Shown: positions 1 to 5,907 of the stretch, piece after piece
How the letters are laid out: each line of letters begins with the position of its first letter
Numbering within the stretch: the stretch's first letter is position 1
Source of the DNA: Candidatus Sulfopaludibacter sp. SbA3
GTDB lineage: Bacteria; Acidobacteriota; Terriglobia; 2-12-FULL-54-10
Assembly: GCA_945865705.1 (NCBI GenBank)
Contig: CAMBEY010000111.1
Location: 1-8,798, forward strand
DNA: 8,798 bases
Direction: 5' to 3'
Notes under the pieces: generated by a model
The model's input: the letters and a program-made list of their open reading frames with translations, nothing else
Told to the model about the DNA's origin: nothing
Database searches by the model: none
Made by a program: the position numbers and the translations under genes

Positions 1-391
1 GGAAAGGATTTCGAGCTATGGAGTCATCTCCGGCACGCCGCAGCCCCATCCCAATGGACCGGATCGTCTATACAAGATTGCTGATTTGATTGAAAAGCCT
101 CCCGTCGACCAGGCTCCCTCCAATCTTGCGATTATCGGTCGCTATATCCTGGAACCACAGATATTTAAGGCATTGGAAACAACGCAAGCAGGCAAGGGCG
201 GGGAAATTCAACTGACCGATGCCCTGCGCGCCATGCTGCACACCCATCCCATCTACGGCTACCGCATCGAGGGCACCCGCTACGACACCGGCGACAAACT
301 CGGCTTCCTCACCGCCACCGTCGAATTCGCCCTGCGCCGCCCCGACCTCGGCCCCGCCTTTCGAGCGTATCTGAAATCCCTGAAGCTATAA
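1..391 (+). CDS. galU: UTP-glucose-1-phosphate uridylyltransferase, C-terminal part (5' end outside window)
   Basis: The reading frame is open from base 2 and ends in TAA at 389-391, giving about 129 residues of a protein that starts left of the window. GalU makes UDP-glucose from UTP and glucose-1-phosphate in the cytoplasm, feeding polysaccharide and envelope sugar synthesis. The visible part carries the family's C-terminal signature in order: RLYKIADLIEKP, a NLAIIGRYIL strand, GKGGEIQLTDAL, and YDTGDKLGFL near the end, closing with a short helical tail. These fit bacterial GalU rather than the RmlA or GlgC relatives. The nucleotide-binding N-terminus is not in the window. The last 150 bases are markedly C-rich compared with the first 180. 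The gene converges on the minus-strand gene that ends at 450. No stop or frameshift is visible. Confidence 0.93.
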   Translation, partial: ERISSYGVISGTPQPHPNGPDRLYKIADLIEKPPVDQAPSNLAIIGRYILEPQIFKALETTQAGKGGEIQLTDALRAMLHTHPIYGYRIEGTRYDTGDKLGFLTATVEFALRRPDLGPAFRAYLKSLKL

Positions 392-394
392 GCT

Positions 395-420
395 AAAGAG
401 CCACGCAATATCTCCGGCTC
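395..420 (-). terminator. weak hairpin, possible terminator between convergent genes
   Basis: Read on the minus strand, GAGCC, a 13-nt loop and GGCTC are followed by TTTAGCTT. The 5-bp stem could be extended by one G-U pair. It lies just downstream of the minus-strand gene ending at 450 and immediately after galU on the other strand, a sensible place for a terminator. The stem is short, the loop large and the T-tract broken, so this is a weak call. Confidence 0.25.
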
Positions 421-449
421 GCCAAACATTTTCGTGCCTCAAGCTATCA

Positions 450-1136
450 TCAAAACGCCAGGAATTGCTGGGGATTACGGATGGCAGGCCCCCTGTCGAG
501 TGATCTTCTGGCATCGGATGCCCCGTTGCCACCATCTGGTATAGCGGGAGGCTTGCCCATGCTGGCACTCCCTGATGCAGGACGAATTATTCGAATGACG
601 TCGACATCTTCGCGTGGATGAATCGCACCTGCCAACTTCCCTCCCAAATAAGTACCAGCCGCGCCGCCCAGGATGAGGCCGGAATAAACTCCGAACTCAC
701 TCTCCCGACGAGAATAGCCATAGACACCGCCTAAGTATGCCCCGACCACTAGTCCCATCATGGATAGCTCAGATTCGTCTGGGGATTTCCATTCAGCTAC
801 CTTCTTCCTGACTTCGATGTCTCTGATGTGCGCGCTTGGAATCCAGGCAACTCCTTGCGGGTGGGTGAACGGATCGGAGCTGCGTTTAATGGACAACCGC
901 AATCCATCGTCCATTACATGCATGACTGCTCCACCAACGTGCGTGCCATCCGGCAGGAGAAGAGAGATTTGCTTGCCAACAAGTGGTGGCATATTGTTCC
1001 AGTAGCATTCGATCAGCCTGCCCGATGCGGCTTGCATATTCCCTGTCAGGCAAAGGAATACAGCGCCCCACAGAAACGCCACTCGTGCTACTCCAAATGA
1101 ATTGTGTTGGTGGATTCTGTGCATTCCGATACTCAT
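450..1136 (-). CDS. exported Sm-like/glycine-zipper protein of unknown function (228 aa)
   Basis: I do not recognise a named family. The ATG at 1136 is preceded by GGAGG with 7-nt spacing, which settles the start over the Met at residue 5. Residues 16-36 form a hydrophobic signal-peptide core ending at NMQA, with likely signal peptidase I cleavage near residue 36 or 37. Residues about 53-110 alternate strands and turns (GKQISLLLPDGTHVGGAVMH, a DDGLRLSI strand, then IPSAHIRDIEV), the pattern of a small Sm/SH3-like barrel. Residues about 124-141 and 149-171 are two glycine-rich hydrophobic segments (GLVVGAYLGG, GLILGGAAGTYLGG) separated by a charged RRESE turn, consistent with a glycine-zipper hairpin in or on a membrane. 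The tail is rich in Gly, Pro, Ser and Arg. It was probably an envelope protein; domain assignment is inferred from pattern only. It stands alone, divergent from the gntR-type gene. Confidence 0.8.
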   Translation of the reverse strand: MSIGMHRIHQHNSFGVARVAFLWGAVFLCLTGNMQAASGRLIECYWNNMPPLVGKQISLLLPDGTHVGGAVMHVMDDGLRLSIKRSSDPFTHPQGVAWIPSAHIRDIEVRKKVAEWKSPDESELSMMGLVVGAYLGGVYGYSRRESEFGVYSGLILGGAAGTYLGGKLAGAIHPREDVDVIRIIRPASGSASMGKPPAIPDGGNGASDARRSLDRGPAIRNPQQFLAF

Positions 1137-1156
1137 GATGTAACCTCCATAGTCTG

Positions 1157-1184
1157 AACCGTGCGATTTCTTCGCGCGGTTTTT
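1157..1184 (+). terminator. terminator-like hairpin in the divergent intergenic region
   Basis: AACCGTGCG (1157-1165) and CGCGCGGTT (1173-1181) pair over 9 bp with one G-T wobble around a 7-nt loop, and the right arm runs into TTT. The shape is that of a rho-independent terminator reading on the plus strand. No plus-strand gene ends nearby, since galU stopped at 391. Read on the minus strand, the same hairpin would lie in the 5' leader of the exported-protein mRNA, about 10 nt upstream of its GGAGG. It could therefore be an attenuator-like or ribosome-site element instead. Confidence 0.4.
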
Positions 1185-1277
1185 GCAATCTGAAGATGAA
1201 GATAGCCGGGGCGGTCTGCTGTTTGTGAGACGAAGGTGATGCTTTCTTCTCTGTCACAGGAGGAGACTGGGGCTAAA

Positions 1278-1319
1278 ATGATGCGGGCGATTGCGGCAAT
1301 TGCATGGGGAGAGGCGTAG
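1278..1319 (+). CDS. possible 13-residue leader ORF overlapping the GntR-type gene
   Basis: ATG ATG at 1278 opens a frame of 13 codons (MMRAIAAIAWGEA) ending in TAG at 1317-1319, overlapping the first 16 bases of the regulator gene in a different frame. An AGGAGG lies at 1258-1263, 14 nt before the ATG, and a closer GGGG at 1269-1272. The regulator's own ATG at 1304 has no Shine-Dalgarno sequence, so termination-reinitiation from this leader could supply it with ribosomes. It may also be chance, because the frame is short. Confidence 0.25.
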   Translation: MMRAIAAIAWGEA

Positions 1320-2212
1320 GGTGGAAATCCAAATCAATTAGGAAGAGCGAGATTTCGCTGACGGTCCAGCTCTCCGAGCAGATCATCTACCAGATCGTAA
1401 CGGGGCGATGGAAACCGGGCGCGCCGCTGCCGAGCGTGCGTGAGTTGGCGCGACGGCTGGGCATTCATCACAATACGGTCAGCGAATCCTATTCCAAGTT
1501 GGTCGAGCGTGGTTGGCTGGTTCGACGGCGCGGAAGCCGTCTGCTGGTGCGCTCGGCGGAGATGGCCTCCGAGGTTCGCGCCAACGGCCTGGAGGAGTTG
1601 GTCAACGCGATTATCAGCTTCTCGCGGGAGCAGAAATGGAGTTTGCAGGAGTTGCGCACACGCTTGCTCGACCGTCTGATGGTTGAGCCTGCCGACCACA
1701 TCCTGATCGTCGAGCCGGAGGACGGGCTGCGCAAGCTCCTGCAAGCGGAACTAAAAGCCGTCCTGAAGATTCCCGTTCAAGCGTGCTCGATAGCCGAGCT
1801 GAAATCCCAACCCAGCCTGCTGATTGGCGCGCAGGTGGCCGCGCCCAATTATCTGGCTAAGGACGTTAAGCCCCTCGTTCCCAAGTCGCGCCCGCTGGTG
1901 GAGTTGCGCTTCGGCACTATTGAACAGGTGCGCGAGCGGATTCTCAAACTTACTCAGCCCTCGTTGATCGCCATGGTCTCCGTAAGCCCCGCCATCCTGG
2001 CTATGGCGCGGAGCCTGTTCGCCCCCGCCGAGCGCTTCGGACACACGCTGATGACTTACTCTTTCCCCATGGAAAATCCATCTGATCTGCGCGCCGCTGA
2101 TTTGGTCATCTGCGACTTGCTGTCCATCAGGCAGGTGCGCAATCCTCGCGCCATCGAATTCCGCGCTATCTCCGAGGATTCTACCCAATCGCTTGTGGCC
2201 GCCGTAACATAA
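1304..2212 (+). CDS. GntR-type winged-helix transcription regulator with unidentified C-terminal domain (302 aa)
   Basis: Residues about 18-83 are a GntR winged helix: the QLSEQIIYQIVTGRWKPGAPLPS lead-in, the helix-turn-helix VRELARRLGIHHNTVSESY, then LVERGWLVRRRGSRLLV as the wing. The domain should bind operator DNA as a dimer. Residues 84-130 are helical linker. Residues about 131-302 do not match the FCD, UTRA, short YtrA or aminotransferase-like (MocR) partners known to me. They show an alpha/beta pattern (DHILIVEPEDGLRKLLQAEL, SLLIGAQVAAPNYL, SLIAMVSVSPAILAMA, AADLVICDLL) that suggests a ligand-binding fold, which is inference. ATG 1304 is the only common start codon in frame between the TAA at 1274 and the HTH, though it lacks a Shine-Dalgarno sequence. 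The gene ends 29 bp from the convergent selD. Its targets cannot be read from the sequence. Confidence 0.88.
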   Translation: MGRGVGWKSKSIRKSEISLTVQLSEQIIYQIVTGRWKPGAPLPSVRELARRLGIHHNTVSESYSKLVERGWLVRRRGSRLLVRSAEMASEVRANGLEELVNAIISFSREQKWSLQELRTRLLDRLMVEPADHILIVEPEDGLRKLLQAELKAVLKIPVQACSIAELKSQPSLLIGAQVAAPNYLAKDVKPLVPKSRPLVELRFGTIEQVRERILKLTQPSLIAMVSVSPAILAMARSLFAPAERFGHTLMTYSFPMENPSDLRAADLVICDLLSIRQVRNPRAIEFRAISEDSTQSLVAAVT

Positions 2213-2241
2213 GCGGATTGAGTAGGTGTGGTTGGTGAGGA

Positions 2242-3300
2242 TTAACCTACGAGGATGGGGCAGTTGGTTTTCTCGATGATGCGACCGACAATGCGAGCGG
2301 GTGTGCCGTTGGCCTGAAGAGCTGCTTCGAGAGCTACGGCATGTTGACCCGAGATGGAGATCAGTAGGCCGCCGGAAGTTTGCGGGTCATAGAGAAGTGT
2401 TTCGATTACAGGGCTGACCGCCGCGCTGAGCGAGACGGCGCAGGCGACGAACTCTACATTGTTTTTGAGGCCGCCGGGCACGGCGTTCAGGGCGATGGAT
2501 TCCATGGCTCCCGGTAGCGCGTCAATTTTTGAATGGTCAATTTCCAAAGTTACATTACTGGCCAAGGCCATCTCTCGCGCGTGTCCGAGCAGGCCGAAGC
2601 CGGTGATGTCTGTGGCTGCGTGAACGGAATAGCCCGTGGCCTCCGAATGCCGGACTGCGATTTCTCCCGCCGCGCGATTCAGCGTACGCATGGACTCGAT
2701 GGCTGCGGCTTCCCACTCCGGCTGGGCCTGCTTGCGCTTGACCGCGGTTGAGATTACTCCAGTCCCAAGTTTCTTGGTGAGGATCAGCGCATCGCCCGGA
2801 CGCGCGCCTCCATTGGTCCAAATGTGATCCGGATGAACTGTTCCCGTAACCGAGTAGCCGAACTTGATCTCGTCATCTTTTACGCTATGCCCGCCGATAA
2901 CGCTGCACCCAGCTTCCAGCATCTTGTCGAGGCCGCCGCGCAGTATCTGCCCGAGCACGTCCAGGTCGCCGCTCTCCGGATAAGCGAGCACCGACAAAGC
3001 GGTGATGGGCTTGCCGCCCATCGCGTAGACATCGCTGAGCGAATTGGCCGCCGCAATCTGGCCATAGGTGTAGGGGTCGTCGACAATCGGCGTGAAGAAG
3101 TCGACAGTCAGGACCAGCGCCAGCGTGTCGCTGAGGCGATACACTCCCGCGTCGTCGGCTTTGTCGAAGCCGACCAGCACGTTCTTGTCAGTCTGCCGGG
3201 GCAGCTTGCCCAGCACGGCGTCCAAAACCTTTGGACTCAGCTTCGACGCTCAGCCCGCCGCTTTCACGGCAGCAGTAAGGCCAACTTTTTCTACGCTCAT
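2242..3300 (-). CDS. selD: selenide, water dikinase with in-frame TGA-encoded selenocysteine (352 aa)
   Basis: SelD makes selenophosphate from selenide and ATP, the selenium donor for selenocysteine and selenouridine synthesis. A plain ORF starts only at a TTG at 3225, missing the active site. Reading on through TGA at 3252-3250 to ATG at 3300 gives an N-terminus containing KAAGUASKLSPKVL, which aligns with E. coli GAGCGCKISPKVL and puts Sec at 17 and the catalytic Lys at 20, the same numbers as E. coli Cys17 and Lys20. Further family motifs follow: DDAGVY (49-54), TVDFFTPIVDDPY, NSLSDVYAMGGKP, GGHS (136-139), TDITGFGLLGH (230-240) and DPQTSGG (305-311). The total of 352 residues matches the usual length (E. 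coli 347). No Shine-Dalgarno sequence precedes the ATG; an extended -10 box sits 8 nt upstream. The start at 3300 is chosen for family length and promoter position, although the frame is open farther upstream. The gene is divergent from proS and convergent with the GntR-type gene. Confidence 0.95.
3220..3252 (-). promoter_or_regulatory. selenocysteine UGA and bacterial SECIS hairpin in selD
   Basis: The Sec codon is at 3252-3250. Downstream in the mRNA, GUCCAAA (3236-3230) pairs perfectly with UUUGGAC (3226-3220) around a GGU loop (3229-3227). The first loop G is 21 nt after the UGA, within the spacing accepted for bacterial SECIS elements, and G/GU in the apical loop is the feature SelB recognises in E. 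coli fdhF. The element lies inside the coding sequence, as is normal in bacteria. The fold was drawn by eye; no energy calculation was done. Confidence 0.85.
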
Positions 3301-3308
3301 ACCAGTCG

Positions 3309-3317
3309 ATTGTAGCA
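3309..3317 (-). promoter_or_regulatory. extended -10 promoter of selD, probable leaderless start
   Basis: On the minus strand TGCTACAAT matches the extended -10 consensus TGnTATAAT, with 5 of 6 in the hexamer. Eight nt separate the hexamer from ATG 3300, so transcription should start within a base or two of the start codon. I see no good -35 at 16-18 nt, as expected for an extended -10, and no Shine-Dalgarno sequence. Confidence 0.5.
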
Positions 3318-3413
3318 GGACTTTCGAGGGAAGGAATTGCCAACCACACGCCCGCGCACGGTCCACGTTACTCACCTCGGGAGACTTCTCAGCGCCGACG
3401 GCCGCCCGACTCC

Positions 3414-3422
3414 TGTTATGAT
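3414..3422 (+). promoter_or_regulatory. extended -10 promoter of proS, probable leaderless start
   Basis: TGTTATGAT matches TGnTATAAT, with 5 of 6 in the hexamer. Eight nt separate it from ATG 3431, the same spacing as the divergent selD promoter. No -35 hexamer and no Shine-Dalgarno sequence are visible, so a leaderless transcript is the simplest reading. Confidence 0.5.
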
Positions 3423-3430
3423 ATTTGTCT

Positions 3431-4891
3431 ATGGCTGACAAGAGTAAGATCACACCCCGCGCCGAAAATTTCGCACGCTGGTATCTGGACGTAATCCAAC
3501 AAGCCGAGTTGGCCGAGTCGGCCGAAGTGGTGAAGGGCTGCATGGTGATTCGTCCGCATGGCTACGCCATCTGGGAGCGCCTGCAGGCCGAGCTCGATAG
3601 CCGCTTCAAGGCCACGGGCCACCAGAACGCCTACTTCCCGCTGCTGATCCCCATGAGCTTCATTAAGAAAGAGGCCGAGCACGTGGAAGGCTTCGCGCCC
3701 GAACTGGCCGTCGTAACCATCGCCGGCGGCGAGACGCTGGAGGAGCCCTACGTCATCCGCCCCACGTCGGAGACTATCATCGGCTACTTCTACGCCAAGT
3801 GGATCAAGAGCTGGCGCGACCTGCCGCTGCTGATCAATCAATGGGCCAACGTCGTCCGCTGGGAGCTGCGCACGCGCATGTTCCTGCGCACCACGGAGTT
3901 TCTCTGGCAGGAGGGCCACACCGCGCATGCTACGCAGCAAGAGGCCGAAGAGGAAGCGCGCCGCATGTTGGATGTTTACGCTGACGTTGCAGAGAACATC
4001 ATGGCTATGCCCGTCATACGCGGGATCAAGTCGCAGGCCGAGCGCTTCGCTGGTGCCACGCGTTCGTTTTGCATTGAAGCCATGATGCAGAATGGCCTCG
4101 CTCTACAAGCCGGGACGAGTCATGAACTCGGGCAGAACTTCGCCAAAGCCTTCGAGATTCGTTTTCAGAACAAGTCGGGCGAGCTGGAGTTTGCCTGGCA
4201 GACAAGCTGGGGTGTCTCCACGCGGCTGCTGGGTGGGTTGATTATGAGCCACTCCGATGACCGTGGGCTGGTGCTGCCGCCGAAGCTCGCGCCGGTGCAA
4301 GCGGTCATCATCCCCATCTATCGCAAGGACGAGGAGCGCAGCGCCGTCCTCGAAAAAGTGCAGCAACTCACCAGTGAACTGCGCGCGGCGGGCGTCGCCG
4401 TTAACGCCGATGATCGCGAAGGCTATACGCCGGGAAACAAGTTCTTCCACTGGGAGCAGCACGGAGTCCCTGTGATAATTGAGCTGGGACCGCGCGACCT
4501 GGCCGTGGGCAACGTGGTGTTCCGCCGCCGCGACGCAGCGGAGAAGCAAACCGTGCCCGCCGAGGGCTTGGCTGCCGTGGTCGTGCGCACCCTCGACCAG
4601 ATGCAGACGGAGATGCTGGAGGCCGCCCGCAAGCGCCGCTCGGACAACACCGTGCTGGCAGGAAGTCTGGAGGAAGTCCGCGCGATCCTCGAGTCAGCGA
4701 CGGCGGAGAAGGGCGGCGGCAAGTTTGTGATGGCTCATCTGAAAGATGACAAGGCCTGCGACGCGCGCCTGAAGGAGTTCAAAGCCAGCGTGCGCTGCAT
4801 TCCTCTGGAAGACCACTACGATGGCCCGGGGAAATGCATCATCACCGGCGAGACCGTGCCGCATCGCGTGGTCATTGCCAAGTCTTATTAG
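3431..4891 (+). CDS. proS: prolyl-tRNA synthetase, archaeal/eukaryotic-like short type (486 aa)
   Basis: Class II enzyme that charges tRNA-Pro with proline in the cytoplasm. Its 486 residues and lack of the large editing insertion of E. coli ProRS place it with the Thermus/archaeal type. The sequence shows ITPRAENFARWYLDVIQQAEL at the start, RPTSET (111-116), motif 2 as RWELRTRMFLRTTEFLWQEGHTAH (143-166), GTSHELGQNFAKAF (228-241), motif 3 as GGLIMSHSDDRGLVLPPKLAP (268-288), the anticodon-binding domain (about 289-395), and the type-specific C-terminal domain ending in Lys-Ser-Tyr. Of the four Cys zinc ligands usual in that last domain, only two are evident (C443, C469); the partners are Lys438 or nearby and Thr472. 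ATG 3431 is preferred over TTG 3425 because homologues begin here and the -10 box fits. The gene is convergent with the cyclase gene, 41 bp away; I see no terminator between them. Confidence 0.96.
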   Translation: MADKSKITPRAENFARWYLDVIQQAELAESAEVVKGCMVIRPHGYAIWERLQAELDSRFKATGHQNAYFPLLIPMSFIKKEAEHVEGFAPELAVVTIAGGETLEEPYVIRPTSETIIGYFYAKWIKSWRDLPLLINQWANVVRWELRTRMFLRTTEFLWQEGHTAHATQQEAEEEARRMLDVYADVAENIMAMPVIRGIKSQAERFAGATRSFCIEAMMQNGLALQAGTSHELGQNFAKAFEIRFQNKSGELEFAWQTSWGVSTRLLGGLIMSHSDDRGLVLPPKLAPVQAVIIPIYRKDEERSAVLEKVQQLTSELRAAGVAVNADDREGYTPGNKFFHWEQHGVPVIIELGPRDLAVGNVVFRRRDAAEKQTVPAEGLAAVVVRTLDQMQTEMLEAARKRRSDNTVLAGSLEEVRAILESATAEKGGGKFVMAHLKDDKACDARLKEFKASVRCIPLEDHYDGPGKCIITGETVPHRVVIAKSY

Positions 4892-4932
4892 TGGATTATG
4901 GGGTGGCTTTCCGACCGATTCGCGACCCGCAA

Positions 4933-5907
4933 TTATTTCGATCCCATTGGGTTGCTGGTAGAGACAGATAGTCCTACTGTTTCCGCGGCAGGAGGGTTCG
5001 CCTGTGCGGGGGCGCAGCGATTCCGGCCCAGATGCTTGGCGCGGTAGAGGGCTTCATCGGCTCGTACCAAAAGCGTCTGCCGGTCGAGGGGTTCGGCGGA
5101 GTCCCACAGGGCATAGCCGATGCTGATGGTTACCGGAACCGACCCGAGGCGGGTGGCCATCTCCGGCACGGCAATGGTGGCGCGCAGCCGTTCGGCGAGC
5201 ATCGCCAGATGATCGATGGTTGGAGTTCGGGCGACGATCAGAAACTCTTCGCCGCCATACCGTCCGGCGGCATCGTAGCGACGCAGGCATTGGGTAATGC
5301 GCATACCGACTTCGTGCAGCACCTCGTCGCCGACCAGATGACCGTGGGTGTCATTCACCTTCTTGAAATGATCGGCATCGGCCAGCAGCACGCCGACGCA
5401 GGAGCGTTCGCGCCGGGCAAAAGCAATCTCCGATTCCACGAACTCGAGAATCGCCGTGCGGCTCCACAGGCCGGTGGTGGGATCGCGGCTGACTTGAATC
5501 TGCAGCGCCTCCCTGGCCTTCAGCAATTCATCCTGCAATTCAACGATGCGGCAGCCGGAGCGCAGGAGGGCGGCCAGTTCGTTGGGGCTGAACGGCTTGG
5601 TGATGTAATCATCGGCGCCGGCATTGAGACCATCGAGGATTTCCTGCTTTTGAAACTTGGCGGAGAGCAGGATCAGATAGGTGTAAGGCGTCGGGCGCAA
5701 GGTCCGCAGGCGGCGGCACACTTCCACGCCGTCTATTCCGGGCATCATCCAATCCAGCAAGGCGATGTTCGGCGCGCCGGGCGCTTGCAGGATTTCCCAG
5801 GCCTGCGCTCCATCTGTCGCGACAGTTACCGTGTAACCCCACTTCTCCAGAAACTTGAGCAGAATCGTCCGGTTGGTAGCGTCGTCATCGGCGATCAGAA
5901 TGTTCAT
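4933..5907 (-). CDS. response regulator diguanylate cyclase, REC-GGDEF (324 aa)
   Basis: Makes c-di-GMP from two GTP when its receiver is phosphorylated, acting in the cytoplasm. Residues 1-118 are a receiver with acidic D7-D9, phosphoacceptor D52 (LLDWMMPGIDG), S82 and K104 (KPF). Residues 121-140 are a helical linker. Residues about 141-300 are a GGDEF domain with DADHFKKVNDTHGH (177-190) and an intact GGEEF signature (218-222), so catalysis is expected. An I-site RxxD (R209-D212) lies five residues before it, implying c-di-GMP feedback inhibition. A Pro/Ala/Ser-rich tail of about 20 residues follows. ATG 5907 is chosen because the receiver begins there and AGGAG precedes it; a longer frame reaches 5991 but lies inside the kinase gene. 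The start overlaps the kinase stop as ATGA, so the two are translationally coupled. The likely phosphodonor is the HPt domain of that kinase. Confidence 0.94.
   Translation of the reverse strand: MNILIADDDATNRTILLKFLEKWGYTVTVATDGAQAWEILQAPGAPNIALLDWMMPGIDGVEVCRRLRTLRPTPYTYLILLSAKFQKQEILDGLNAGADDYITKPFSPNELAALLRSGCRIVELQDELLKAREALQIQVSRDPTTGLWSRTAILEFVESEIAFARRERSCVGVLLADADHFKKVNDTHGHLVGDEVLHEVGMRITQCLRRYDAAGRYGGEEFLIVARTPTIDHLAMLAERLRATIAVPEMATRLGSVPVTISIGYALWDSAEPLDRQTLLVRADEALYRAKHLGRNRCAPAQANPPAAETVGLSVSTSNPMGSK

Noticed and set aside
2213..2241. Terminator between the GntR-type gene and selD
   Set aside because: No inverted repeat is visible in the 29-bp convergent gap.
3425..3430. TTG at 3425 as the proS start
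   Set aside because: It adds only Met-Ser, has no ribosome site and lies almost against the -10 box; ATG 3431 fits homologues.
3250..3543. 97-residue minus-strand frame ending at the TGA
   Set aside because: Not a separate gene: its last 16 residues are the SelD N-terminus, and the upstream part runs antisense into proS.
3416..3940. 174-residue minus-strand open frame
   Set aside because: Antisense to the proS catalytic core, no motifs; shadow frame.
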